A DNA stretch of 64,000 nucleotides, taken from assembly GCA_023143455.1 (NCBI GenBank), contig JAGLHT010000009.1, forward strand, positions 1 through 64,000. Reading direction: 5' to 3'. Made by a program: the position numbers and the translations under genes. The notes beneath the pieces are model-generated. The model worked only from the letters and a program-made list of their open reading frames with translations, searched no databases and was not told the origin of the DNA. Numbering within the stretch: the stretch's first letter is position 1; every line of letters starts with the position of its first letter. Below are positions 1 to 9,192 of this stretch, piece after piece. The DNA is from Desulfobacterales bacterium (GTDB lineage Bacteria; Desulfobacterota; Desulfobacteria; Desulfobacterales; Desulfobacteraceae).

Positions 1-256
1 TCTAGATTTATTTAATTATTTCAAGTACTTACGCGCAAAAGTAATAAATTAGTAATAATAACAGGCAGTTATAGCTACTACTATTTATTAATAAATTACC
101 CAACAGTTTTAATTGCACCCAAAAGCAACTGGTTTCTTGCAAACATTATTTTCAATGATCAGTATCAATTGCTTCACAAGATCGAATAACCACAAAACCG
201 AGGTGCTGACTTCATCCGCACCGCATTAGCCCTCGAACCGGAGGCCAATTTTTAAT
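1..256. other. Gene-free left edge
   Basis: No credible coding sequence, RNA gene or mobile-element end is recognisable here. The last part (about 180-250) is more GC-rich than its surroundings and contains a short GGTGC/GCACC inverted repeat near 211-233, but I cannot assign it. The promoter of the MazEF-type pair begins directly after it. Confidence 0.5.
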
Positions 257-296
257 TTGACATGTCATTTCTTTGTGATTATAATGTAATTACATT
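257..296 (+). promoter_or_regulatory. Consensus sigma-70 promoter with palindromic operators for mazEF
   Basis: TTGACA (257-262), a 17-base spacer and TATAAT (280-285) form a perfect vegetative promoter. A perfect 14-base palindrome AATGTAATTACATT (283-296) overlaps the -10 element, and a second palindrome TGACATGTCA (258-267) covers the -35. Such placement fits autorepression by the antitoxin or the antitoxin-toxin complex, which is usual for MazE/AbrB-type systems. Which palindrome is bound is inference. Confidence 0.75.
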
Positions 297-316
297 GATC
301 TCAAATGGAGGTAATT

Positions 317-571
317 ATGACAACTTTAATTAAAATAGGCAATTCACAGGGCGTTAGAATCCCAAAAGCAATTATCGAGCAAGCCCAACTAAGTGACAAA
401 AAATTGGAATTCAAAATAATCGACGACGGGCTTTTAATCCAACCTGTTAAGAAATCAAGGCAAGGCTGGAAAGAGCAATTTGATAAGGCAAGTAAGTTAA
501 AAGAACCTGATTACTCAAATCAAGAATGGCTTTATGCTCCCTTAGCTGATACAGAGGAATGGGAATGGTAA
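317..571 (+). CDS. MazE/AbrB-type antitoxin
   Basis: Small antitoxin of the SpoVT/AbrB swapped-hairpin family. The N-terminus reads MTTLIKIGNSQGVRIPKAII, the typical beta-strand/GNSxGVRIP signature of MazE/PemI DNA-binding domains, followed by an acidic, Trp-rich tail of the kind that wraps the toxin. I chose the ATG at 317 over the in-frame ATG at 305, because GGAGG at 307-311 overlaps the earlier ATG and is well spaced for 317. This gives 84 residues. It is followed directly by a MazF/PemK toxin, with which it should form a complex that represses the promoter at 257-296. Confidence 0.85.
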   Translation: MTTLIKIGNSQGVRIPKAIIEQAQLSDKKLEFKIIDDGLLIQPVKKSRQGWKEQFDKASKLKEPDYSNQEWLYAPLADTEEWEW

Positions 572-894
572 AACAAAGTATTCGCAGGTTTGATATTTGG
601 TTAGTACAATTGGACCCAACGCAAGGTTCTGAAATCAAGAAAACCAGACCATGTATAGTGATTTCACCTGATGAAATGGCTTCTTTAAAAACAGCTATTG
701 TTGCACCAATGACATCCAAAGGTTTCAGCTTTCCAACCCGAATTCAATGTACATTTCAGGGAAAAAAGGGACTAATTCTATTAGATCAGATGAGAGCCGT
801 TGATAAATCCAGACTTATTCAAAAACTTGGTGTAATTTCCAAGGCTGCACAGATAAAGACTATCAATTGCTTACAAGAGCTTTTTGCATTTTAA
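565..894 (+). CDS. MazF/PemK-type endoribonuclease toxin
   Basis: Toxin of the MazF/PemK/CcdB fold, normally a sequence-specific mRNA interferase. Visible family signatures are the N-terminal RRFDIWLVQLDPTQGSEIKK segment, KTRPCIVISPDE, and the later APMTSKG and LLDQMRAVDKSRL blocks carrying the conserved Arg/Asp/Lys residues. AGAGGA at 553-558 favours the ATG at 565 (109 residues) over that at 559. Its start overlaps the end of the antitoxin gene by seven bases, so the two are probably translationally coupled. The gene looks intact. It points towards the HDOD gene on the other strand. Confidence 0.87.
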   Translation: MVKQSIRRFDIWLVQLDPTQGSEIKKTRPCIVISPDEMASLKTAIVAPMTSKGFSFPTRIQCTFQGKKGLILLDQMRAVDKSRLIQKLGVISKAAQIKTINCLQELFAF

Positions 895-957
895 AAGGGC
901 TTTTTTTGTTGGCTGATTTTAACGTTGACCACATCTAATGATTTTTATTTTTTCGTA

Positions 958-2040
958 TTATGACAAATTATCAGTATTTAGATTGATTTGTAGCAGCGAT
1001 GCATGCCTCACAATTTTTTCCCACGACTTTCTGAGAAGCTCAGCTGTCTTTGATGAAGGTATATCAAAAATGCCTTTATAGGCTGAAGAGATTTGAACAA
1101 TTTTTTTACTTTTGTTTTTCTCACCATTCTCATATTTTATTTCGCAGATGTCATTTGCGTACAAACATACATATTGATGCAATTCTTTGGTGGAAAGCCC
1201 TGCTGAGGGATGTTTAGGCTTGTTAACTGGTCTCATGGTATCAATTATTTCCTGGGGCAGGCGCCATTTTTGTGCGATTACTCTTCCGAGCTGACTGTAG
1301 GTAACACCCAGAATAGATTTAGAAGCCTTCTCTCGGCTAAGGTCAAACTCAGTTTTTACAATTTCAATGCTGATAAATCTATCAGGCGCATAAAGGGCGA
1401 CCAGGTATTCTCCAAAGTCATAAAGCATTGCGCTGATTTGAATTGCTTCAATATCCTTATACCCTTGGTCCATTGCAACCTGTTTTGCAATTATACTTCT
1501 CAGCAGCCCTTTGATTGTTTTTTCTTTTAAAATTTGGATACTAGCAATGGACCTCATAAGTTCATAAATTTTAAGGCTGGCAGCAGCAAGTTTTATCTCT
1601 TCTGTACCCAGAATAATCATAGCTTCTGAGATATTTGTAATGCCTTTGTTCGAAAATTGACCATAAAAGGAGGAATTAACAAGTATTAACAATTTTGAAG
1701 TTAGTGCAACATCCATAAGGATTACATTCGCTATATCACTTGCAGATGAGTATTTCAGTGAAAGTATTTTGTTTACATCACTGATCTGACGAGAAAATGT
1801 TAAAAAAGACTGATCATTTTCAATTTTTGCAAAAAGTGATTTAACAAAAACTCTATGATCTAATGGGTCAACACGTGTCCTTCCTATACCCTTGCTCTCT
1901 TTTGACTGGTTAAGCTGGGATAAATCAATCAAATCGAGTTCAATGCCCTCATGGGGGACATCGTAATTATTCATTATCTCTCCATTATTTAAAAACAAAC
2001 TTGTAAATAGTCCTGGATACGCGCTATAATATAATTTCAC
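958..2040 (-). CDS. HDOD domain signalling protein
   Basis: A 360-residue soluble protein with an HDOD domain at roughly residues 65-265 (block around LILVNSSFYGQ and ISEAMIILGTEEIK). HDOD proteins are HD-GYP relatives that usually lack the metal-binding histidines and act as regulatory scaffolds. The last 90 residues match nothing I recognise. AAGGA seven bases before the ATG supports the start. It is divergent from the adenylate cyclase gene with only 40 bases between, so the two may share regulation. An association with cyclic-nucleotide signalling is inference from the neighbours. Confidence 0.8.
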   Translation of the reverse strand: MKLYYSAYPGLFTSLFLNNGEIMNNYDVPHEGIELDLIDLSQLNQSKESKGIGRTRVDPLDHRVFVKSLFAKIENDQSFLTFSRQISDVNKILSLKYSSASDIANVILMDVALTSKLLILVNSSFYGQFSNKGITNISEAMIILGTEEIKLAAASLKIYELMRSIASIQILKEKTIKGLLRSIIAKQVAMDQGYKDIEAIQISAMLYDFGEYLVALYAPDRFISIEIVKTEFDLSREKASKSILGVTYSQLGRVIAQKWRLPQEIIDTMRPVNKPKHPSAGLSTKELHQYVCLYANDICEIKYENGEKNKSKKIVQISSAYKGIFDIPSSKTAELLRKSWEKIVRHASLLQINLNTDNLS

Positions 2041-2080
2041 ATTATAATCCTTTTGATTAACATTTTCAAACGATTTATAA

Positions 2081-4105
2081 ATGAAAGCAGAGCCAACTGT
2101 AAAATATAATTTATCAGAAAAAGTAAAAAACCAAATTTTCGAAAACAGGACTTCGTTTTCCCATTATAATATAGTTAGAATGAGAGAAGCCATTCGCTAT
2201 CTTTCTAAGGACAAACTAAAACTTTTTACCCAAATTCCCTTTTTGCTCCACATTAACCTGCCCGAATTTCCCGGTTTTATAGATTCTTTGGAAACTGCAC
2301 ATGGTATCTGGAATTTTGAACATTCTGGTTTCTACAAAGAAGCATTAAAAACCGGTTTTCTATCGAAAAATACCATGCTTAGGTGTAACATTGATGAGCC
2401 TTCAATCCAGGGGTTTTATCATATCGGGAGTCTGGGAACGTTTACACAATCTGCGAGTTCTGATTTTGATTACTGGGTGATAATCAATAAAAAACTATTT
2501 TCAGAAGAACGGTATTATGTTCTTGAAAAAAAGCTGGCACAGATTGTTAAATTCAGCATGGAAGAATATAACCAAAAAGTGACATTTTTTATAATGGATC
2601 AAGAGGATATTAAAAACAATTGTTATGCAGAATTTAAAGGCGAGGAAACATTAATCGCACCGAAAATATTTTTAAAAGAGGAGTTTTACAGGACATTTCT
2701 AATGATAGCAGGTAAAATACCGTACTGGTCGATACTACCCTCCAAATTGGACGAATTAACAACCTATCAATCATTAATAAAAACCATTTCTACCCATAAA
2801 TCCTTCCAATCCATTTGTAATAATTTCATTGATCTTGGCGATATTGAATCTACAACCTTTGAAGATGTCATAAAAGGACTTTTGTGGCACATCTGCAAAT
2901 CAAAGCTTGATCCTGTCAAAGCTTTAATAAAGTCATCAATGATATTCAGCTACGTATTTGATAGCAAAGAGAATCAAAGCTTATTATGCAACAATATAAA
3001 AAATAATTATTCAAAAACCGGAATCGATGATTACAATGTTGATCCATATAAAATTCTGTTTGATCGGATCATATCTTTTTATGAAAAAATTGATCTAAAC
3101 GGTTTAAACCTGATTAAAAATGCCATATTTTTCCGGCTGTGTGGATATCCTAATGTATCAATACCTGAAATTGGTTCACCCAAAAAAAAGCTTTTTGACA
3201 GGTATATTAGGGAGTGGAACTTGAAAGAATCCCAGGTAAGTAAGTTGTTATCATTTACCTCATGGTCTGAATCTGAAAAACTTCTGATTGAGCAGGTGCT
3301 GATAAACCAACTTGTAGAAATGTACAGCACAGCAATGAAAGAGCTTGAAAAGAAGGGGATTAAAATTGACCAGTCCAAGGAAAAAAGAAACTGGACTATT
3401 CTTAAAAACAAAACCAAGGAGCGTTTAAATAAATCACCTAATAAAATTCCTGAATGCTCCACTTACATAAAACAAAAAATAATGGAGACGATTTGTATTA
3501 AAAATAGAAGCATGGTTTCCTGGTATATTCCCTCCCAGCCCAGCAAAAAAAAGAGTCCCTTGCTTTACTCCAACAGTCATTTACTTGGAATATTGGGATG
3601 GATAATTGAAAATCAACTCTATAACCGGTATAGCTCATCCATAGTTCTGAAAACAGATTTAAAGCTTTTTGAAAGCTCTAAAGACCAAATTGATATTGAC
3701 AAGATTTATCTGGTGCTCCAGCCTTTAAAGCCTTTATCTGATAATGAGTTTGAAACCAAACCTGTTTGGAAAAAAATAGTGGTACTCCTGATATTTAAAA
3801 ACTTTGAAGGACTAAATATGCTTAAGAAAGCAGAAATTCTGACCTCGAACACCTGGGGAGAACTGTTTTTAGAGGTTTTGGAATTTGACATGAATACAAC
3901 TATTAAAAGTAAATGCGAAAAGATAGCTTTAAAAATAATAACATATAGTGCCTCTGATTTAAAGATACTCTTTTTTCAATTAGCTTCAGAATATGATCCA
4001 GATGTGGTATATATGATAAAAAAAGGTTATGATGGGCTGAATGCAAAACCCTCGGTTAACCAGCTCAACACTGGAAAAAAAAGACCGTATTTAGATATAT
4101 TATAG
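2081..4105 (+). CDS. Class I (CyaA-type) adenylate cyclase
   Basis: Predicted to make cAMP from ATP. Residues 110-135 carry the class I cyclase nucleotidyltransferase signature: G116-S117 followed by S126-S127-D128-x-D130-x-W132, equivalent to the GS...SSDxDxW block of enterobacterial CyaA where the two Asp bind metal. Further matches are the FFIMDQED strand and the EEFYRTFLMIAGKIPYW helix. At 674 residues it is shorter than E. coli CyaA (about 850) and probably lacks most of the glucose-sensing C-terminal region. No strong ribosome-binding site precedes the ATG. It is followed eight bases later by the receiver-TPR gene, so they probably form an operon. Confidence 0.85.
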   Translation: MKAEPTVKYNLSEKVKNQIFENRTSFSHYNIVRMREAIRYLSKDKLKLFTQIPFLLHINLPEFPGFIDSLETAHGIWNFEHSGFYKEALKTGFLSKNTMLRCNIDEPSIQGFYHIGSLGTFTQSASSDFDYWVIINKKLFSEERYYVLEKKLAQIVKFSMEEYNQKVTFFIMDQEDIKNNCYAEFKGEETLIAPKIFLKEEFYRTFLMIAGKIPYWSILPSKLDELTTYQSLIKTISTHKSFQSICNNFIDLGDIESTTFEDVIKGLLWHICKSKLDPVKALIKSSMIFSYVFDSKENQSLLCNNIKNNYSKTGIDDYNVDPYKILFDRIISFYEKIDLNGLNLIKNAIFFRLCGYPNVSIPEIGSPKKKLFDRYIREWNLKESQVSKLLSFTSWSESEKLLIEQVLINQLVEMYSTAMKELEKKGIKIDQSKEKRNWTILKNKTKERLNKSPNKIPECSTYIKQKIMETICIKNRSMVSWYIPSQPSKKKSPLLYSNSHLLGILGWIIENQLYNRYSSSIVLKTDLKLFESSKDQIDIDKIYLVLQPLKPLSDNEFETKPVWKKIVVLLIFKNFEGLNMLKKAEILTSNTWGELFLEVLEFDMNTTIKSKCEKIALKIITYSASDLKILFFQLASEYDPDVVYMIKKGYDGLNAKPSVNQLNTGKKRPYLDIL

Positions 4106-4113
4106 GAACTCTA

Positions 4114-5124
4114 ATGAATGAGAAATCAATACTTTTGGTTGATGATAATGAAAATCAATTAAATCATCTTAACCATTCTTTAAAAGACCTAGGTTATAAA
4201 AATACCTTCACGGCGGACCGAGGTGATAATGCATGGGTTCTTTTGAAACTAAAAAAAATTGATTGTGTTGTCTGCTCCTATGAAATGAAAGAGATGTCAG
4301 GCATTGCTCTTTTAAAAATTCTGAGAAGAGAAGACCAGATGGCTGATATACCTTTTTTTCTCACCGACCCTGCATTTACAAAAATCAAGGTTCTTAAAGC
4401 AGGTCAGATTGGAGTCACCGGCCTTTTTGTCATACCTTTTGATAATGAGGCAATGCAAAAGAAAATTAATAAATCCCTGAAAGAAGTAAAAGAGCCAATA
4501 ATAGAACAGACCCAACAAACACTTGATCATGGTCTTGAACTTATAGAAAATAAAGAATATGACAAAGCACTACAGGTTTTTACTGTACTTGTGAATCAAA
4601 AAGAAATCCCTGAATATTATTTTAACATAGGTTACATTAAAACATCCCAGGGTAAACACAGCGAAGCCATTGATGCTTTCTCAAAGGCGACAAAATTAGA
4701 CAGGCTTTTTGTCAAAGCTTATGAAGCAATGGGGCGGGCATACAAGCTTATTGGTGATTTAAAAAAGGCAGAAGAACACATGCAGCTTGCCGCAGAAATT
4801 TATATGGAAACCGATAAGCTTGATTCTGCTGAAGACGTATTAAATGAAGTTCTGGAATCAGGTACCCACTCGTTGAATATATATAATACACTGGGGGTTA
4901 TTCAACGAAAAAAGGGGAATACAGAAGTTGCCCTTCGCCAGTATAAAAAAGCACTAAAAATCCACCCTGAAGAGTCTTATCTTTACTATAATATTGGCAG
5001 ACTCTATCTGGACATGAAGAATGCTTCAAAAGCAAAAAAATATTTCCAGCAAGCGCTTGACAGGAATCACGAATTTAAAGAAGCAAAACAGATTTTAAAA
5101 GCAATTGATCTTGGGATTGTTTAA
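4114..5124 (+). CDS. Degenerate receiver domain fused to TPR repeats
   Basis: 336 residues: a CheY-like receiver (1-120) followed by tetratricopeptide repeats (about 140-335). The acidic pair D10-D11 and T84 are kept, but the phospho-acceptor position, 44 residues after D11 exactly as in CheY, is S55 (sequence VVCSYEMKEMSG). The conserved Lys before Pro-Phe is I107 (VIPF). It therefore cannot be phosphorylated in the usual way and is better seen as a protein-interaction module. It lies eight bases downstream of the adenylate cyclase and probably acts with it; that is inference. It ends convergent with the GntR gene, with a four-base overlap. Confidence 0.85.
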   Translation: MNEKSILLVDDNENQLNHLNHSLKDLGYKNTFTADRGDNAWVLLKLKKIDCVVCSYEMKEMSGIALLKILRREDQMADIPFFLTDPAFTKIKVLKAGQIGVTGLFVIPFDNEAMQKKINKSLKEVKEPIIEQTQQTLDHGLELIENKEYDKALQVFTVLVNQKEIPEYYFNIGYIKTSQGKHSEAIDAFSKATKLDRLFVKAYEAMGRAYKLIGDLKKAEEHMQLAAEIYMETDKLDSAEDVLNEVLESGTHSLNIYNTLGVIQRKKGNTEVALRQYKKALKIHPEESYLYYNIGRLYLDMKNASKAKKYFQQALDRNHEFKEAKQILKAIDLGIV

Positions 5125-5837
5125 TCTATTATATTTTGTTTCTGCTGCATTCTTAGATTAAATCTGTGGACATGATCCATGATTTGTTCACAAGCTTTCT
5201 TGCTATCTTTATTTTCAATAGCTTCAATGATTACATCGAAATCGGTATAATTTTCCTGAGCAATTTCTTTGTTCATTGGAAGGTATTCAGCATAATAATT
5301 ATGAATATTATCATGAATTGTTTTTTGTATGAATTGGAACACAGGATTACCTGATATTTTACCAAGCAAAGTATGCATTTTCCTATCAATTTGCAAAAAC
5401 CCATCAAAATCCTCATTTAAGAGCAGCTTTTTTGCTTGTTTTAAAAGTGCTTTCATGGATTTTATATCATCTTTACCAGCTCTTTTTGTGGCGAGTTCAA
5501 CTATGTTTGCTTCAATTTTAATTCTGAATTCTGATAGATGTTTTAAAGAGATACTACCGGATTTTATTAAAAGTGCAAGGTTTTCAGTAATGGGGTTAGT
5601 ATCGATTTTCTTTACAATGGCGCCACCTGATACACCCGGTTTTATGTCAATAAGCCCCTTTTGTTCAAGTACTCTTAAAGCTTCCCTCAAAGTGCTCCTG
5701 CTGGTGTTGAACATTTCTTTTAGCTCACGCTCACAAGGAAGTTTATTCCCGGGCTCAAAGGTATTGTTGAGAATTGCAGCCTGGATTTGTTCAACAATAT
5801 CCTGAAAAACTCTACTCTGTTTTGCTTGCTTAAACAT
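5121..5837 (-). CDS. GntR/FadR-subfamily (FCD) transcriptional regulator
   Basis: 238 residues: an N-terminal winged helix of the GntR family (about 8-75, with LPCERELKEMFNTSRSTLRE) and a C-terminal all-helical FCD ligand domain containing the usual Asp/His metal-site positions (around DRKMHTLLGK and MDHVHRFN). FCD regulators commonly sense small carboxylic acids. I chose the ATG at 5837, preceded by AGGA at about ten bases, over a TTG at 5843. It lies downstream of the two dehydrogenase genes on the same strand, separated by a hairpin. A TGGT-TAA-ACCA operator of FadR-subfamily type lies before that operon, so it most likely controls it in response to the enzyme's substrate. Confidence 0.85.
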   Translation of the reverse strand: MFKQAKQSRVFQDIVEQIQAAILNNTFEPGNKLPCERELKEMFNTSRSTLREALRVLEQKGLIDIKPGVSGGAIVKKIDTNPITENLALLIKSGSISLKHLSEFRIKIEANIVELATKRAGKDDIKSMKALLKQAKKLLLNEDFDGFLQIDRKMHTLLGKISGNPVFQFIQKTIHDNIHNYYAEYLPMNKEIAQENYTDFDVIIEAIENKDSKKACEQIMDHVHRFNLRMQQKQNIID

Positions 5838-5861
5838 CCACAAAATATCCTGAAAAAGAAA

Positions 5862-5898
5862 AAAGAGCAGTCAGGACAATGTCTCTGGCTGCCCTTTT
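5862..5898 (-). terminator. Hairpin terminator between dehydrogenase operon and gntR
   Basis: GCAGTCAG (5868-5875) pairs with CTGGCTGC (5885-5892). T-rich runs follow on both strands, so it can act in either direction. On the minus strand it separates the FAD oxidoreductase gene from the regulator gene. Confidence 0.7.
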
Positions 5899-5907
5899 TA
5901 ATTAAAC

Positions 5908-7074
5908 TTATTTAAATTTCTCAACACTTGAAAAATCACGTTCTAAATCAAAATTATTTAAAACATCATGATCTTCCGCAGTCAATTGTTCTGTTACAAT
6001 TCTGGATAATAATTCGCCCAATCCAGGTCCAAGCATATAACCCTGACCACACATACCAACAGCGCTGATAAAATTTGGATTGCCTTTATGAGCTCCCACA
6101 AGAGGGAATCCATCAGGGCTCATTGGATATTGACCCCTCCATGTTCTTCTTACTTTTAGGTTGACAAGTTTAGGAAATAAAGAAACCATTCTTTTTGCCA
6201 CCTGGGGTAAAAATACAGATGTGGATTCACTATTTGTTCCATATATAAGATTTTTTGGAGTAATACAAAAAATAACTTGCCCCTCATTATTCTGATAAAA
6301 ATAATAATTAGCAGAATCCTCAGTAGCCGGATCCTCACACGGTCTTAGATCTACAACCATTGGACCAAAAAATCTTTGTACTGGCTCTGTAATCGCCCCT
6401 TCATGACTGTCTGGAATAACAGGAATATCAAAGCCTGCCATTTTTCCAATTTCTTTTGCATAAATTCCTGCTGCATTTATGACTTTATTTGCAGAATATT
6501 CACCCTTATCAGTCTTGATTTTTATTTCATCTGATTTTGAAGTATCAATGGACAAGACTTGTTCATTAAACTTATATTGTGCTCCAAATTCAAGGCTTTT
6601 AAAATAAAATGCGTTAATGGCAAGTAAAGGAGATGCACTACCATCATCAGGTGAATAGGTTGACCCTCGAAGGTTTTCTTGATTAATACCAGGTACTATT
6701 TCAAGGTATTCTTCTTTAGAAAGCCATTTAATATTAAGATTAAATGATTTTTGTACTTTCATTAAATCTTTCAGCATTTTCTCATCTTTTTCACTATATG
6801 CAGGGAAACTATAACCATTTGCTATCCAGCCAATATCATCACCATACACCTCTTTCCATGTGGAAAAAATTTCAATACTTTTTAAAGATGTTGCGATTTT
6901 ACCTTTATCTGAATGTGTTGCCCTGATACCGCCAATTGCTTTTTTGTTTTGCCCCTGTCCCGGGGATGCCAGAGAATCAATCACAAGAACTTTCAATTTT
7001 TTTTGAGCCAATGAAAGAGCAGTAGGAACTCCCACAGAGCCTGCGCCGATTATAATTACATCAAAAGTTTTCAT
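5908..7074 (-). CDS. DAO-family FAD-dependent amine/amino-acid dehydrogenase
   Basis: 388 residues of the glycine/D-amino-acid oxidase (DAO) family, related to the beta subunit of sarcosine oxidase. The dinucleotide-binding motif is at the N-terminus (DVIIIGAGSVGVPTALSLA) and the C-terminal family block reads GLGELLSRIV after MCGQGYMLGPG. It should oxidise the C-N bond of a secondary amine or D-amino acid. Its start overlaps the stop codon of the upstream iron-sulfur flavoprotein gene (TAATG), so the two are coupled and probably form one complex, with electrons leaving through the larger subunit. The substrate cannot be named from sequence. Confidence 0.85.
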   Translation of the reverse strand: MKTFDVIIIGAGSVGVPTALSLAQKKLKVLVIDSLASPGQGQNKKAIGGIRATHSDKGKIATSLKSIEIFSTWKEVYGDDIGWIANGYSFPAYSEKDEKMLKDLMKVQKSFNLNIKWLSKEEYLEIVPGINQENLRGSTYSPDDGSASPLLAINAFYFKSLEFGAQYKFNEQVLSIDTSKSDEIKIKTDKGEYSANKVINAAGIYAKEIGKMAGFDIPVIPDSHEGAITEPVQRFFGPMVVDLRPCEDPATEDSANYYFYQNNEGQVIFCITPKNLIYGTNSESTSVFLPQVAKRMVSLFPKLVNLKVRRTWRGQYPMSPDGFPLVGAHKGNPNFISAVGMCGQGYMLGPGLGELLSRIVTEQLTAEDHDVLNNFDLERDFSSVEKFK

Positions 7075-9146
7075 TATTGACCTCCATTTGCAAATTTGCC
7101 CAAGGGCACTTCCACATACAATGGGCGACGGATATTTAGAACCATATCTTCTTGAGCAATCTTCTCTGCAAAAAAGATTTGTTTTATTAAATTTTCACAT
7201 GTTTTGTATCCGCAAGGTCCCATACCAGCCCTTGTTACAGCTTTAATCTGATTCATATCAGTAGCACCTGTTCTAACCAGCTCCCTTATTTCGCCTGCTG
7301 TAACTCCTTCGCAAAGGCAAATCACCTCATTATCCTGAATATGATCATGGGGAATTTTTTCAAACAATTGTTCAGAAACTTTCTTTGTCTGAATTTTAAA
7401 TCCTACAATTTTTTTAGCAACCTCTTTTGATGCTTTAATTCTAACTATCTGCGTTCTGTCGCTATCTTTTGTGGCTTTGGCACCAAGTACTTCAAAAAAC
7501 CCAAGTTCATTGCCATCAACATCCACACATGTTGCTTTATCACCCTTTTGTATGGAATAATTATAAACTTCATAAGGTAAGAAAACGGTTGGGTTTTCTT
7601 TGTCTTTTCTAAAATCAACAAGCGTGATTGCAAGCCCCGGGCATATTGTAAGGCATTTCAAACAACCCTCACACCCTTTTGAATATTTTGGAAGCCCTTT
7701 TATGGGATCCCCATCCATAAAGATTGCTCCTTCAGGACATACAGTAGAGCACGGATTACATGGTATCTCTTGTTTACAATGGAGAACAGGGAAAATTCCT
7801 TCTTCGAGGGTTGAGGTTTCAATTTCCTGGAGCTCGCCTGGATGAGATTTTAATATATCTGCCTTAGTATACCATGCTTCAGGAATCTCTTTTGCTTCAG
7901 GCAAAAACTCTTTTACTATTTTTATGCCTGCGATTTTACCATTAAACATTGCAGAAGATGCTTCAGCAATTTCTGATGCGTCACCGGCTGCAAACACTTT
8001 GATCCCAGCACTTTTGGCTTCATCGGTAAATTCTGCAACCGACTCAAGACCAACAGCAATAAGAACAGTGTCACACTCATATGTTTTTTCAGTGCCTTCA
8101 ATTATATTAAAATTTTCATCAACTTTGGCAATGGTTACAGATTTTACAGAATCGCTGCCATTGGCTGATACAATGGAATGCGATGTATAAATTGGAACCC
8201 CAAGTCTTGTTAACTTATCCTCATGAACTTTATATCCACCGCATTTGGGTGCCGCTTCGGCAAGCCCCACAACATTTATACCTGCCTGGAGTGCATGGTA
8301 ACCTGCAATAATACCAACATTCCCACCACCAATAATAAAAAGGTTTTCTGAAGGTTTGACAAGATCTCGATTTACAAGGGTTTGGAAAGCACCTGCCCCA
8401 TAAACACCTGAAAGGGAATTACCTTTGAATCTTAAAAATTTTTCTCTGGCACCTGCTGCATTTAAAATAATTTTTGGAGTAACAAGTTTATAAACACCGT
8501 CTTTGAGTATACCAACTTTTTTATCATTAAAAACATACAAAGCTGTGCTACTTCTCCAAACCTCAACATATTCACTTTGCTTAACTTCGTCGGCAAGCAT
8601 GCTTCCAATATCCATTCCTCTCATACCAGCATAGGAATCTTCAACTGAACCAAAAAATTTATGGGTTTGAAGTACAAGTTTACCGCCAAGTTTATTTTTA
8701 TCATCAATAAGAATTGTTTTTATCTTATTTTCATTAAGTTGTATTGATGCAGACAGACCTGCCGGGCCGCCTCCAATAATTAAAACATCAGTTTCAATAT
8801 TCTCAATATCACTGATTTGAGCCTGTCCTTCAACATCGGGAAGCGTAGGTAGACCTTCGACTCTTTCAATAAACATATTTTCCTGAACTTCAACCATACA
8901 CGCTTTAACTGGAATTCCATTAGCAATCACCGTGCATTTTGCACACTGACCATTGGCACAAAAAATTCCCCGGGCAGAATCATCTTTATGGTTATGACCA
9001 AAGACTTTTATCCCGTTTGCAAAAAGTGCTGATGAAATAATTTCATCTTTTTTTGCAAAAAGCTTTTCTTTGTTCCAATAAAATGAAACTTCTTCTTTCC
9101 CCACAATAGGAAGAACAGGGTGCTGTTCAATTCTGTTCTTTGTCAT
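7074..9146 (-). CDS. Multi-cluster Fe-S/FAD dehydrogenase subunit, sarcosine oxidase alpha-like
   Basis: 690 residues with four redox modules in one chain. First is an N-terminal [2Fe-2S] plant-type domain (C63, C68, C71, C83). Next is an FAD/NAD(P) two-dinucleotide-binding domain (GGGPAG at 125-130 and a second GGGNVG). Then comes a double [4Fe-4S] ferredoxin segment (CNPCSTVCP and CEGCLKCLTICP). Last is a BFD-like [2Fe-2S] domain (C610, C612, C645, C650). This matches the alpha subunit of heteromeric sarcosine/D-proline-type dehydrogenases with the ferredoxin and BFD subunits fused in. In an anaerobe it probably passes electrons to ferredoxin or NAD rather than oxygen. GGAG lies six bases before the ATG. 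First gene of the operon behind the operator at 9193-9207. Confidence 0.85.
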   Translation of the reverse strand: MTKNRIEQHPVLPIVGKEEVSFYWNKEKLFAKKDEIISSALFANGIKVFGHNHKDDSARGIFCANGQCAKCTVIANGIPVKACMVEVQENMFIERVEGLPTLPDVEGQAQISDIENIETDVLIIGGGPAGLSASIQLNENKIKTILIDDKNKLGGKLVLQTHKFFGSVEDSYAGMRGMDIGSMLADEVKQSEYVEVWRSSTALYVFNDKKVGILKDGVYKLVTPKIILNAAGAREKFLRFKGNSLSGVYGAGAFQTLVNRDLVKPSENLFIIGGGNVGIIAGYHALQAGINVVGLAEAAPKCGGYKVHEDKLTRLGVPIYTSHSIVSANGSDSVKSVTIAKVDENFNIIEGTEKTYECDTVLIAVGLESVAEFTDEAKSAGIKVFAAGDASEIAEASSAMFNGKIAGIKIVKEFLPEAKEIPEAWYTKADILKSHPGELQEIETSTLEEGIFPVLHCKQEIPCNPCSTVCPEGAIFMDGDPIKGLPKYSKGCEGCLKCLTICPGLAITLVDFRKDKENPTVFLPYEVYNYSIQKGDKATCVDVDGNELGFFEVLGAKATKDSDRTQIVRIKASKEVAKKIVGFKIQTKKVSEQLFEKIPHDHIQDNEVICLCEGVTAGEIRELVRTGATDMNQIKAVTRAGMGPCGYKTCENLIKQIFFAEKIAQEDMVLNIRRPLYVEVPLGKFANGGQ

Positions 9147-9192
9147 AATTTCTCCTGTTACAATTATTTAATCTTATAAATATTTAAAGTTA

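Noticed and set aside
5329-5805. Long open frame opposite the GntR gene
   Set aside because: Antisense to a gene with clear helix-turn-helix and FCD domains; low-complexity Ser/Phe-rich translation; no family.
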